Below are positions 55,387-64,000 of a stretch of 64,000 nucleotides of DNA, piece by piece. Position numbers and translations under genes: made by a program. Where the stretch lies: NCBI RefSeq assembly GCF_000702305.1, contig NZ_JNLC01000010.1:868001-932000 (forward strand). The letters are read 5' to 3'. Every line of letters starts with the position of its first letter. Within the stretch, counting starts at the first letter, position 1. The notes under the pieces were generated by a model. That model was not told where the DNA came from. It did not search any database and was given only the letters and a program-made list of their open reading frames with translations. The DNA comes from Allobosea sp. 117. Its GTDB lineage: Bacteria > Pseudomonadota > Alphaproteobacteria > Rhizobiales > Xanthobacteraceae.

Positions 55387-56175
55387 ATGAACGCCATCTC
55401 CCCACGTCAGCAGGACATACTGGGCCTCGCCCGCGCGCAGGGGCGCGTCAGCGTCGACGATCTCGCCTCGCGCTTCGAGGTGTCGCCGCAGACCATCCGC
55501 AAGGACCTGAACGAGCTGTGCGTGCGCCGGCTGATGTCGCGCGTGCACGGCGGCGCCATCGTCGTCTCCGGAGTGGAGAACGTCGCCTATGAAGCGCGCC
55601 GCGTCATCGCGCAGGGGGCGAAGCGCGCCATCGCCGATGCTGCCGCCCGCATCGTGCCGAACCGCGCCTCGCTGTTCATCAACATCGGCACCACCACCGA
55701 GGAGGTCGCCCGCGCGCTGTCCGACCACGAGGACCTGCTGGTCATCACCAACAACCTCAACGTCGCCATGCTGCTCTACCGCCATCCGCGCATCGAGCTG
55801 ATCATGGCCGGCGGGCGGGTGCGTCACGCGGACGGGGCGGTGATCGGCTCCTCGGCGGTCGATTTCGTGCGCCAGTTCCGCGTCGACTATGCGGTGATCG
55901 GCGCCTCGGCCATCGAGGAGGACGGCTCGCTGCTCGATTTCGACTATCGCGAGGTGCAGGTCGCCCGCGCCATCATCGACAATGCGCGGCAGGTCATACT
56001 GGTCGCCGATCGCTCGAAGCTGGAGCGCACGGCGCCGGTGCGCATCGGCCATCTGCGCGAGGTCGACACCTTCGTCACCGACGTCGTGCCCTCGCCGCTG
56101 CTGCGCGAGGTGTGCAGCGCCGAGCAGGTGGAGCTGATCGAGGTCGGCGGCGGCACCGAGGACGAGGGCTTCTGA
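55387..56175 (+). CDS. DeoR/GlpR-family transcriptional regulator
   Basis: 262 residues. N-terminal winged helix (SPRQQDILGLARAQGRVSVD, FEVSPQTIRKDLNEL) and a sugar-phosphate-binding domain with FINIGTTTEEVARAL, MAGGRVR and DRSKLER. GlpR-like, but no sugar or glycerol genes are near, so the target is unknown. Convergent with the membrane protein gene, 7 bp apart. Confidence 0.9.
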   Translation: MNAISPRQQDILGLARAQGRVSVDDLASRFEVSPQTIRKDLNELCVRRLMSRVHGGAIVVSGVENVAYEARRVIAQGAKRAIADAAARIVPNRASLFINIGTTTEEVARALSDHEDLLVITNNLNVAMLLYRHPRIELIMAGGRVRHADGAVIGSSAVDFVRQFRVDYAVIGASAIEEDGSLLDFDYREVQVARAIIDNARQVILVADRSKLERTAPVRIGHLREVDTFVTDVVPSPLLREVCSAEQVELIEVGGGTEDEGF

Positions 56176-56182
56176 CCGGCGG

Positions 56183-58522
56183 CTATTTTCCGGCGGTGGT
56201 CTGGTACACGCCGCCGAGGAGGACCAGCGCCAGCACGGCGAAGGCGAGGCCGGCCATGATCAGCGGCGCCACAGATAGCCCGACTGCCCCGAGCGCGGCG
56301 GGCACCAGCCAGACCGCCAGGAGATAGGCCGCCTCCACCGCCGCCAGCACGCCGACGAGCGCCGGCGCCGTTCTCGCCATGGCGAGGGTGATGCCCAGCG
56401 CCAGCAGCATCAGGCTGACATAGGAAAGCTGGTGGATGACGTGGCAGACCCACAGTAGCGGGATCTGCAGCAGCGCGCCGATCAGCCCCATGACGATGAA
56501 CAGAAGGGCGAGGTGGCCGCCCTCCGCGCTCCGGGCCGGCGCCGGCCGCAGCCAGCGCAGCAGCAGCGCCGCGGCAAGGCCGGCGAAGAAGAACTTCAGC
56601 GAGAAGCCGAGGCTGGTGAAGTCAGCGATGCGGGCGATCCCCGTGGCGTCGAGGCCGCGCCAGAACGGGCCCATCTCGACGATCACGCAGTTCTTCGCGT
56701 CGGGCATGAGGAACAGCTCGCGCAGGCCGTAGGCCTTCATGCCGAGCCATTCGTCGACGCCGATCCGACCGTAGGTCCTCGCCAGCGCCTGCAGCACGGT
56801 GGTGGTCCGGTCGCCGATGTCGAGATCGCCGGTCAGCCCGGTGCGCAGCAGCGCGTTGACGCCGGGCTGCACGGCGCTCTGCCACCACAGCCACGGCGCA
56901 TAGACGATGGCGAAGGCGAGGGTGCCCGCGAGCAGCCCGCGCCAGCGCCGCCCGATCAGCCCGAGGGCGAGCACGCCGAAGGGGATGAGGCCGATGACGA
57001 CGCCGGTATGGAAGAGCGCCGCGCCCGCCGCCGCCGCGCCGGCGAGCGTCAGGTGGAGGGTGGCCGAGCGCCCGTCCTCCGCCGAGCGCGCCCGCAGCAG
57101 GCCCCACACGGCGATCAGCCCGAGCGCGGCGGAGAGCATCTTCGGCCAGATGAACACCGTGTTGAAGAAGAAGGCCGGGGCCACCGCCAGCGGCGCGCAG
57201 GCGAGCAACGCCAGCCGGCGCCGTCCGGCAAGGTCCTCGACGAAGGCGATGGCGACGCCGAGCCACAGGCACATGACGGTGATGCCGGCGGCCAGATAGA
57301 ACGGATCGCGCAGCGCCGCCGGCATGCCGATCAGCCGCGCCAGTGAGCGCGGGATCAGCATCAGCACCGAGAGCAGCGGCGGCCGGTCGCCGATCCGCCA
57401 GGGCGCGATTGGCGAAAGGCTCGCGCGGTCGCCGGCGTTGAAGAAGGCCTCGGCGACCTTGCCCGGGATCTGGTTGTCGGTCGACCAGCGCAGCGGGCGG
57501 AACATGCCGTTCACCGTCCATTGCGCGGCGTCGGGCTGGAAGGCGGCGACGAAGCCGAGATAGGCCAGCATCAGCAGCGCCGAGGCGGTAAGATAGGGCC
57601 GGATGCCGAGTCCCGCCTCGAGGCGCGGCGAACGGGCGAGGGCGAGCGCCAGCAGCGCGACGGCGCTGCCGCCGACCAGCGCGATGGAGGCGTGGCGCCC
57701 GCCGCTCGCCGAGACATGGAAGACGAGGAACAGCCCCATCGCCCCGGCGCAGAGCAGCGTCAGCGCGGCGAGGAAGCGCGGCGCCGGAGCGAGCCGCGCC
57801 GGCAGCAGCGCGGCGATGAGCAGCAGCGGCGCGGTGAGGCTCAGCGCGGCAATCAGCGCGAAGAAGGGCAAAGTGTAGGCGTAGAGCTGGGAGGCATAGC
57901 CGAACCAGTCGGTGGCGAACGGCGTGCCGATGCCGACATGGAGGAAGTTGCCCCCCGAGCGGGCATAGACCGCGATCGGCCCCGCGCAGAAACCGGGATC
58001 GCTGCGGACGACGCGCAGCCCCCATTCATTGTTGATGCGGCCGATGCCGAGCGAGCGCTCGGCTCCGCTCGCCGCGCAGCGCAGGCCGATGTCGTGGTCC
58101 GCGCTCTCGCCCGGAAACCCCGTGAAGGGGATGGCGAAATAGGCCGGCGCCATGAAGGGCGCGCTGGTGATCTCGCCGGCGAGCGCGCCCCGCTCCGGCG
58201 TCCAGGAACGCCAGAGCCGGAGCTCGGGCGCCTCCAGCATCGCGCGCGGCAGCGGCCGACCGCCCAGCGTCTCGTTGGTGAAGAAGTCCCGCGCCGCCCA
58301 GCCGTCCGGCCCGACCAGCGGCCGGTATTCCGACGGTCGCAGCGTGACGAGCGCGCCGACCGCCGCGAGCCCGGCCCACAGCGCCAGCATCACGGCCGCC
58401 AGCAGGCGCGTCACGCGACAGAGCCGGGTTCGGGCGGGGCCGGCGGGAGGCGCGATCGCAGCGGGCTCGGGTCGGGGAGGGGCCGCGATCGATCCGTCCG
58501 CCGTCCCGTGTGCCATCGCCAT
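56183..58522 (-). CDS. Large multi-pass membrane protein, possibly a lipid-dependent glycosyltransferase
   Basis: 779 residues. One hydrophobic helix near residue 45 is followed by a large extracytoplasmic segment (about 60-200, with two cysteines) and then about twelve more helices. The layout is reminiscent of GT39/GT-C membrane glycosyltransferases, but no family motif is evident to me. The start at 58522 has AAAGG five bases upstream; the frame is open further but crosses the divergent ade promoter. Function unknown. Confidence 0.7.
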   Translation of the reverse strand: MAMAHGTADGSIAAPPRPEPAAIAPPAGPARTRLCRVTRLLAAVMLALWAGLAAVGALVTLRPSEYRPLVGPDGWAARDFFTNETLGGRPLPRAMLEAPELRLWRSWTPERGALAGEITSAPFMAPAYFAIPFTGFPGESADHDIGLRCAASGAERSLGIGRINNEWGLRVVRSDPGFCAGPIAVYARSGGNFLHVGIGTPFATDWFGYASQLYAYTLPFFALIAALSLTAPLLLIAALLPARLAPAPRFLAALTLLCAGAMGLFLVFHVSASGGRHASIALVGGSAVALLALALARSPRLEAGLGIRPYLTASALLMLAYLGFVAAFQPDAAQWTVNGMFRPLRWSTDNQIPGKVAEAFFNAGDRASLSPIAPWRIGDRPPLLSVLMLIPRSLARLIGMPAALRDPFYLAAGITVMCLWLGVAIAFVEDLAGRRRLALLACAPLAVAPAFFFNTVFIWPKMLSAALGLIAVWGLLRARSAEDGRSATLHLTLAGAAAAGAALFHTGVVIGLIPFGVLALGLIGRRWRGLLAGTLAFAIVYAPWLWWQSAVQPGVNALLRTGLTGDLDIGDRTTTVLQALARTYGRIGVDEWLGMKAYGLRELFLMPDAKNCVIVEMGPFWRGLDATGIARIADFTSLGFSLKFFFAGLAAALLLRWLRPAPARSAEGGHLALLFIVMGLIGALLQIPLLWVCHVIHQLSYVSLMLLALGITLAMARTAPALVGVLAAVEAAYLLAVWLVPAALGAVGLSVAPLIMAGLAFAVLALVLLGGVYQTTAGK

Positions 58523-58679
58523 CCGAACCTTTGGAGCGCCGGCGCGCCACGCGCCGGGGTCGTTCGACCTGTGCAAAGCACAGAGCCGGCGCCCCGGCAA
58601 CCGGGGTGTCGAGTCCGGGCTTGCGGGGCTGGACCCGCCACCCGCTTTCCGTTCATGTAGGCCCGGCAGGGAGGACGCG

Positions 58680-60398
58680 ATGGCCGGCAGCACGATCGAC
58701 AAGGCGGCGCTCGCGCGCATCATCGACCAGGGCCGCGGCGTCACTGACGCCGATCTGGTGATCAAGGGCGTGCGGTTGCTCGACGTCATCACTGGCGCGC
58801 TCGCCGAGACCGACATCGCCATCTGCGGGGATCGCATCGTCGGCACCCATGACAGCTATCGGGGCCAGCGCGAGATCGACGGGCGCGGCCTGTTCGCGGT
58901 GCCGGGCTTCATCGACACCCATCTGCATGTCGAATCCTCGCTGGTCACGCCCTTGGAGTTCGACCGCTGCGTGCTGCCCTACGGCGTCACCACCGCGATC
59001 TGCGATCCGCACGAGATCGCCAATGTGCTGGGCGCGCCGGGCATCCGCTATTTCCAGCGCTGCGCCGAGCACACCATCATGGACCTGCGCGTGCAGCTCT
59101 CCTCCTGCGTGCCGGCGACCGAATTCGAGACGGCCGGCGCGCGCCTCACCAGCGCCGATCTCCAGGCCCTGCGCGGCCATCCGAGCGGCATCGGGCTCGC
59201 CGAGTTCATGAATTTCCCCGGCGTGCTGTTCAAGGACGAGGGCGTGCTCGACAAGCTTGCCGCCTTCTCCGGCGGGCATATAGACGGCCACGCGCCGCTG
59301 CTCTCGGGTCGCGACCTCAACGGCTACATCGCCGCCGGCATCCGCACCGAGCACGAGGCGACGACGCTTCAGGAGGCGCGCGAGAAGCTCGCCAAGGGCA
59401 TGACCATTCTGATCCGCGAGGGTTCGGTCTCGAAGGACCTGCACGCACTCATCCCACTGATCGACGCCGACACCTCGGCCTTCGTCGCCTTCTGTACCGA
59501 CGACCGCAACCCGCTCGACATCGCCGAGGAAGGCCATCTCGACTTCATGATCCGCACGGCCATCGCGCATGGCGCGCCGCTGCACCACGTCTACCGGCTG
59601 GCGAGCTGGTCGGCGGCGAACGCCTTCGGGCTCAGGGATCGCGGCCTGATAGCGCCGGGCCGGCGCGCCGACATCGTGCTGCTGGACGACCTGGAGACCT
59701 GCGCGGTCCATTCCGTCGTCTCGGCCGGTCGGCTCGTGACGCCGGAGCTGTTCGCAGCGCGCGGCACCGTCGCGCCGGTCGGGCTCGATTCCATGAAGGC
59801 CGAGCGGGTGTCGCCGGAGGATTTCCGCATCCCCGCCACCGGCGCCTCGACGCAGGTGATCGGCGTGGTGCCGGGCCGCATCATCACCGAGCGCGTGGTG
59901 CTCGACCTGCCGCTCGCCGCCGGCTTCAAGCGGGTCGATCTCGGGCATGACGCGGTGAAGGTCTGCGTCGTCGCCCGTCATGGGAAGAACCGCAATATCG
60001 GGCGCGGCTTCGTCCACGGCTTCGGGCTGAAGCGCGGCGCCATCGCCTCCTCGGTCGGCCATGACAGCCACAATATCTGCGTGGTCGGCGCCGACGATGC
60101 CGACATGGCCATCGCGGTGAATCGGCTGATCGAGCTCGGCGGCGGCTTCACGGTGGCCGAGGGCGGCGCGGTGCGCGCCGAGCTGGCTTTGCCGGTCGCC
60201 GGGCTGATGGCGGCGACCCCTTACGAGGAGGTACGCGCCGGACTGATCCCGCTGCGCGCGGCGGCCAAGGCGCTCGGCTGCACGCTGCCCGAGCCGTTCC
60301 TGCAGGTCGCCTTCCTGCCGCTACCGGTGATCCCGCATCTGAAGATCACCGATTTCGGCATGTTCGACGTCGACCGCTTCGAACTGATCGCGGGCTGA
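58680..60398 (+). CDS. ade: Adenine deaminase
   Basis: 572 residues, standard length. Amidohydrolase metal motif [29 protein letters not shown], and the adenine-deaminase signature [21 protein letters not shown]. Deaminates adenine to hypoxanthine. GGGAGG precedes the ATG at 58680; longer frames reach back into the divergent gene. Confidence 0.95.
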   Translation: MAGSTIDKAALARIIDQGRGVTDADLVIKGVRLLDVITGALAETDIAICGDRIVGTHDSYRGQREIDGRGLFAVPGFIDTHLHVESSLVTPLEFDRCVLPYGVTTAICDPHEIANVLGAPGIRYFQRCAEHTIMDLRVQLSSCVPATEFETAGARLTSADLQALRGHPSGIGLAEFMNFPGVLFKDEGVLDKLAAFSGGHIDGHAPLLSGRDLNGYIAAGIRTEHEATTLQEAREKLAKGMTILIREGSVSKDLHALIPLIDADTSAFVAFCTDDRNPLDIAEEGHLDFMIRTAIAHGAPLHHVYRLASWSAANAFGLRDRGLIAPGRRADIVLLDDLETCAVHSVVSAGRLVTPELFAARGTVAPVGLDSMKAERVSPEDFRIPATGASTQVIGVVPGRIITERVVLDLPLAAGFKRVDLGHDAVKVCVVARHGKNRNIGRGFVHGFGLKRGAIASSVGHDSHNICVVGADDADMAIAVNRLIELGGGFTVAEGGAVRAELALPVAGLMAATPYEEVRAGLIPLRAAAKALGCTLPEPFLQVAFLPLPVIPHLKITDFGMFDVDRFELIAG

Positions 60399-60420
60399 GG
60401 AGGGCTTTGCCGACCGTTTC

Positions 60421-60559
60421 TCCTGGGCCCCGGATCGGCGCTCCGGCTTCGCCGTCACTTGTCCGGGGCACGTCATTGGTCCCGGCGCGCCACTTGTGAA
60501 GGGCACGACCTGTTTCCCGGACAAGCCGTGCGCGGCACGGCGCCGATCCGGGACCCAGC
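60421..60559. repeat. Two opposed intergenic repeats between ade and the transglycosylase
   Basis: 60513-60559 is a direct copy of the ttcccggacaagccg core; 60421-60471 is close to its inverse (cctgggccccggatcggcgctccgg...ttgtccggggca). Together they can form a long hairpin between convergent genes. Confidence 0.6.
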
Positions 60560-60605
60560 GAAGACTCTTCGGCAATGCCTTCGCGGGCGCGCGCGCCCGC
60601 GCGCT

Positions 60606-61685
60606 TCAGTCCGCCACCGAGGCCGTCTTGACGAGGGCGCCGAGCATGCCCTTGCGCTTGGCCTCGTAGTAATAGCCCTTGGCGTAGAGCTGCACGGCGC
60701 GCGTCTCGTTGCGGCCGGCGACCCGGTAGGCATTGGCGAGATAGGCGACCGCATAGGTCATGTTGGTGTCGGCGTCGAGCAGGTCCGCCGGCTGGCCGCG
60801 GAAGCCGAGCCCGCGGGCGGTCTCGACGCGGATCTGCATCAGCCCCCAATAGGGGCCGTTGCGCGCCCGCGGATCGTACTTGCTCTCGCGCCAGACGACG
60901 CGGCGGATGAGCTGGGCGGGAACGTCGAAGCGTTCCGAATGCTGCGCGATCAGCGCCTCGATATGCGGCGGCCCCTTCTCGCGCGAGAGGACGTAGCGCC
61001 CGCGCAGCGGTGCCTCGGTGATCGGCTTGGCCGGCGGTTCCTCGGGGGCGGCTTCCGGCGCCTCCTCGTTGGGTTCGACGGCGATCCCGGTGCTCGCCAT
61101 CGCCAGCCGGACGGGGCGCTGGGGCGGCACGGGGATGACGCGCGCGAGGGCCGGCGCTGGTGCGGCAGCGGGCGTCGCTGCCGCGACCTCGGCCGGGGCG
61201 GGCGCGGGGGCCGGCCGGCGCGGCGGCAGGGGGATCGCTGCCCGCGCGGCGGTCTTGGGAGCGTCGGCGGCCTTCGCGGCGGCGGCGGCCGGCTGGGGAG
61301 CAGGTTCAGTGGTCCGCCCGCGGAGCTCCGGCGCGACCGGCGGCTGCACCCAGATGACGAAGCTGTCGGCGGCGACCGGCTGCGGCACGGCCGGCTGCCG
61401 GGCCGGGGTGACGGGCGAAGCGCCGTTCGAGGCGGCCGCATGTTCGGCGGGGCGCGGCGCGGCCTCGGGCTGCGGGGTGAGCAGTTCGGCAGGGATCGCG
61501 CCGGGCGCGAACTGCGCCGGAGGCTGCGGCCCGTAGAACAGGGGCTGCACCGGCGAAATCAGCCCGGCAGGAGCTTGCAGCCCGGCCTGAGCCTGCTGTT
61601 CGCCCGCCACAGCCATCCCCGGCACCGCAGCCCCCGCCGACATTGCGAGCAGGGGAACCAGCGCCGCGCGACACGCCCTGCGCAT
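60606..61685 (-). CDS. Lytic transglycosylase-like protein with SLT domain and proline/alanine-rich linker
   Basis: 359 residues. Signal peptide (VPLLAMSAGAAVPGMAVA), then a low-complexity Pro/Ala-rich linker (about 35-220), then an SLT domain (about 245-340) with the catalytic Glu in VVWRESKYDPRARNGPYWGLMQI and AVAYLANAY. Cleaves peptidoglycan in the periplasm. The linker could span or bind the cell wall. Start at 61685 at the signal peptide. Confidence 0.85.
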   Translation of the reverse strand: MRRACRAALVPLLAMSAGAAVPGMAVAGEQQAQAGLQAPAGLISPVQPLFYGPQPPAQFAPGAIPAELLTPQPEAAPRPAEHAAASNGASPVTPARQPAVPQPVAADSFVIWVQPPVAPELRGRTTEPAPQPAAAAAKAADAPKTAARAAIPLPPRRPAPAPAPAEVAAATPAAAPAPALARVIPVPPQRPVRLAMASTGIAVEPNEEAPEAAPEEPPAKPITEAPLRGRYVLSREKGPPHIEALIAQHSERFDVPAQLIRRVVWRESKYDPRARNGPYWGLMQIRVETARGLGFRGQPADLLDADTNMTYAVAYLANAYRVAGRNETRAVQLYAKGYYYEAKRKGMLGALVKTASVAD

Positions 61686-61759
61686 CCGCCACTCTCTCCC
61701 AATTCGTCCCACGACGTCGTGCCTAGCACAGAATTCCCGGAAACCGGAAATCCGGGCAC

Positions 61760-62743
61760 CTACCGCGCTGGCCGGCGGATCAGTCCGAGCGTTTCGGCGA
61801 TCCGCCTCGGCGCCTCGGCGCGGCGTGCGAGATGCCACACCGGCGGCACAAGCATCGCGTCCGGCGTCAGCCGCAGGGCGAGGCCGGCGAGCTCGCGGGC
61901 CGTGCGCAGCTCGCCGCGCGCGATGTGGGCGAGCGCCGACCAATAGGCCCGTTCGCCGAGGCTGCGGCGCGCGCGCCGGGCGAGGCGCCGGTGATCGGCA
62001 AGCCCGGCGCCTTCATTGGCGAAGAAGCTGTCGAAGGCGGCCTCGAATTCGAGGTCCCACGACGGCAGGCTGCCGACGGAAGCGGACTGGTTGTGCGTGT
62101 GAACGCGGGCGAACGCCTGCACCGCGTCCGTCTCCGCGGCGTCGCCATGGCAGGCGAACCGCATCCACAGTTCGAGATCGTCGGTGTGGGCGAGGGCCGG
62201 GCGGTAGAAGCCGACGGCCTTCTGTATCCGGGTCCGCACGACGCAGCTCGGCCCCGGGCAGTGATTGCGCCCGGTGCGGCAGAAGCGCTCGATGAGATCC
62301 CGGCCGCCGACGACCCGCCAGCCGGGATCGGCGGCGGGCATGTCCGAGGGCGAGGCGGGCGCCTCCTCGCCGTTGAAGAGAACCGTGCGGCCATAGGTCA
62401 GATGGACGTTCGGGTGCCGCCCCATGATGGCGGTGGCGCGGGCCAGCGCCCCCGGCGCGAGCAGGTCATCGGCGCACAGAATGAGGAAATAATCCGCCGA
62501 GGCCCATGCGATGCCCTCGTTGAACGAGGCGTGCGGGCCGAGATTGGCGGGACGCAGGATCGCCTCGACGCGGGGGTCCTCGGCGGCGAGCGCGCGCGCC
62601 AGCGCCGCGCTGCCGTCGGTCGAGGCGTTGTCGATGATCAGGACCCGGACCGACACCCCGTCCTGGTCCAGCGCACTCCGCACGCATCCGCGCAGATAGC
62701 GCGCATATTGGTAGGAGGGGACGACGACATCGACGCTCGGCAT
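61760..62743 (-). CDS. Family 2 glycosyltransferase
   Basis: 327 residues. VVVPSYQYARYL, IIDNASTDGS and LCADDLL (the DxD region) are typical of GT2. A C-terminal helical part follows. GGAGGT precedes the ATG at 62743. It is divergent from a polysaccharide flippase, so it probably adds sugars in surface glycan synthesis. Donor unknown. Confidence 0.88.
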   Translation of the reverse strand: MPSVDVVVPSYQYARYLRGCVRSALDQDGVSVRVLIIDNASTDGSAALARALAAEDPRVEAILRPANLGPHASFNEGIAWASADYFLILCADDLLAPGALARATAIMGRHPNVHLTYGRTVLFNGEEAPASPSDMPAADPGWRVVGGRDLIERFCRTGRNHCPGPSCVVRTRIQKAVGFYRPALAHTDDLELWMRFACHGDAAETDAVQAFARVHTHNQSASVGSLPSWDLEFEAAFDSFFANEGAGLADHRRLARRARRSLGERAYWSALAHIARGELRTARELAGLALRLTPDAMLVPPVWHLARRAEAPRRIAETLGLIRRPAR

Positions 62744-63026
62744 GCGGACCTCCGCGGCGCTCGATGCTTGCGTCAGCCAGGGTGGGCGGCAATCGCCCCA
62801 AAGGTGGTAGCGCCCCCGCACCGCCTCCCGCTACGAGCGATGCGGGCAGGGAAGGCCGCCGCTACCCCGTTTGGCCACGCGCCGTTAGCGCAATTGACGA
62901 GGCCGCCGCCGCGACGGCCCCGCTAACCTCCGGCAGGAGGCGGCCATGGCCGCCGTCGCCGTCCTTGGCGGACCTTGCCGCCCTTGGCGGAGAACCGGGC
63001 CAGCCCTGCTGGCGATCGGAGGAGCG

Positions 63027-64000
63027 GTGGCGAGTTTGCGGCGTGCATTGCTGCTTGCGACGGCCGAGCGGCATCTGGGGCTGGCGATCAACTTCGCCCT
63101 GGTGGCGACCGTATCCCGCCTGCTCACGCCGGGCGAGATCGGCATCTCGGTGATCGGCGCCTCGGTCATCACCCTTGCCGTGTCGCTGCGCCAGTTCGTG
63201 ACGCCGGACTTCCTGATCCAGCGCCGCCAGATCGACGACGGCGACGTCAGGACCGCGTTCACGCTGCTCTTTCTCTGCACGGCGCTGATATCGGCAACGC
63301 TCTTCGCGCTGAGCGAATGGACGGCAGCCGCCTACGGCCAGCACGGGCTGGCCCTCTATCTGCGCATCTGCGCCGTCGCCGCGCTGCTCGATTGCTTCAC
63401 GCTGCCGATCGTCACCCTGCTTCGGCGCGAGATGAACTTCGCGCCGGTCGCCACCATCAACACCGGCAGCAGCTTCGCCAATGCGGTGGTGACGCTCGCG
63501 CTCGCCGCCTGCGGATTCAGCTTCATGAGCTTTGCCTGGGGGGTGCTGGCCGGGTCGAGCGTCGCCCTGGTGCTAGCGCTGCTCTATCGGCCGCAGCCCC
63601 GGCTTTTCCTGCCGTCGCTGAAGGGATGGGTCGAGATACTGCATTTCGGCGGCTGCAACGGCATCACCATCGCCCTCGACCGCGCCTATGACGCCATGCC
63701 GCAACTGCTCATCGGGCGGCTGCTGCCGATCGCCTCCGTGGGCCTCTACAATCGCGCCAACATGGTCTGCGGCATTCCCGACCGCATCATCCTCGGCGGC
63801 GTCTTTTCCGTGGCCCTTCCGGCGCTCGCCAATGAGGCGCATTCGGGCCGAAGCCTCGCGCCGGCCTATCTGCGCGCGCTCACCTTCATCACCGTCTTCC
63901 ACTGGCCGGCGCTGGTCGTTCTGGCGCTGCTTGCCGATCCGGTGGTGCACCTCGTCCTGGGGAGTCAATGGACCGCGATCATTCCCCTCGTGCAGATATT
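63027..64000 (+). CDS. Oligosaccharide flippase family protein (Wzx-like), 3' truncated by window end
   Basis: 324 codons are in the window and no stop is reached. RALLLATAERHLGLAINFAL, VSRLLTPGEIGISVIGASV and LDRAYDAMPQLLIGRLLP are typical of lipopolysaccharide/exopolysaccharide translocases with 12-14 helices. I place the start at GTG 63027 after GGAGGAGCG; an in-frame ATG at 62946, with AGGAGG before it, would add 27 residues. Moves lipid-linked glycans across the inner membrane. Confidence 0.82.
   Translation, partial: MASLRRALLLATAERHLGLAINFALVATVSRLLTPGEIGISVIGASVITLAVSLRQFVTPDFLIQRRQIDDGDVRTAFTLLFLCTALISATLFALSEWTAAAYGQHGLALYLRICAVAALLDCFTLPIVTLLRREMNFAPVATINTGSSFANAVVTLALAACGFSFMSFAWGVLAGSSVALVLALLYRPQPRLFLPSLKGWVEILHFGGCNGITIALDRAYDAMPQLLIGRLLPIASVGLYNRANMVCGIPDRIILGGVFSVALPALANEAHSGRSLAPAYLRALTFITVFHWPALVVLALLADPVVHLVLGSQWTAIIPLVQI

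Overview
The window is GC-rich, densely coded chromosomal DNA of an alphaproteobacterium. The gene families point to the order Hyphomicrobiales, perhaps Xanthobacteraceae (Ancylobacter, Starkeya or Xanthobacter relatives): a PccR-type regulator facing a pcc operon, the N-methylglutamate route for methylamine, bioMNY, CaiB/BaiF, and intergenic palindromes of the 'cgtcatcctgagg' type. The genus is an inference; the sequence holds no rRNA or other taxonomic marker. I see no tRNA, rRNA, CRISPR array, transposase or prophage gene.

Layout. 1-2416: end of a glycan locus (a partial gene, a family 2 glycosyltransferase, a nucleotidyltransferase-fold protein). 2413-7420: P-type cation ATPase, CaiB/BaiF CoA-transferase and an orphan osmoprotectant-type binding protein. 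7494-17951: propionyl-CoA to succinyl-CoA block (pccB, pccA, mutA, a small exported protein, mutB, a small 2Fe-2S protein), read leftward from a divergent ScfR/PccR-type regulator. An AT-rich segment of foreign appearance lies between pccB and pccA. 18089-35249: a nearly complete N-methylglutamate pathway for methylamine (gmaS, mgsC, mgsB, mgsA; mgdA, B, C, D; purU, folD) with an XRE-cupin regulator, a LysR regulator, a soluble transhydrogenase, an MHS-family transporter and a Doc-like toxin/antitoxin pair. 35250-41107: a two-gene ketosynthase/acyl carrier protein unit, an exported GH1 glycosidase, a GntP-type permease and an exported GH5 glycosidase. 41307-44185: divergent CsoR repressor and copper ATPase, with two palindromic operators between them. 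44284-46332: GIY-YIG protein and a DadA-type amino-acid dehydrogenase preceded by a tandem glycine riboswitch. 46564-50555: GNAT, NrtR-like regulator, aldo/keto reductase, EamA exporter and its divergent TetR regulator. 50658-55266: bioMNY biotin importer followed by an acyl-CoA ligase and a thiolase. 55387-64000: DeoR regulator, large membrane protein, adenine deaminase, lytic transglycosylase, glycosyltransferase and a partial polysaccharide flippase.

How the parts fit. GmaS and MgsABC move the methylamino group onto glutamate; MgdABCD oxidises N-methylglutamate and hands the carbon to tetrahydrofolate; FolD and PurU release it as formate. The pcc/mut block feeds propionyl-CoA into the TCA cycle and needs biotin, which bioMNY can supply, and cobalamin. 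The glycine-sensing leader places the DadA-type enzyme under glycine control, which suits an organism that handles methylated amines, sarcosine and glycine. Start sites were chosen from ribosome binding sites, operon overlaps and family N-termini. Long opposite-strand frames in this GC-rich DNA were treated as shadows.
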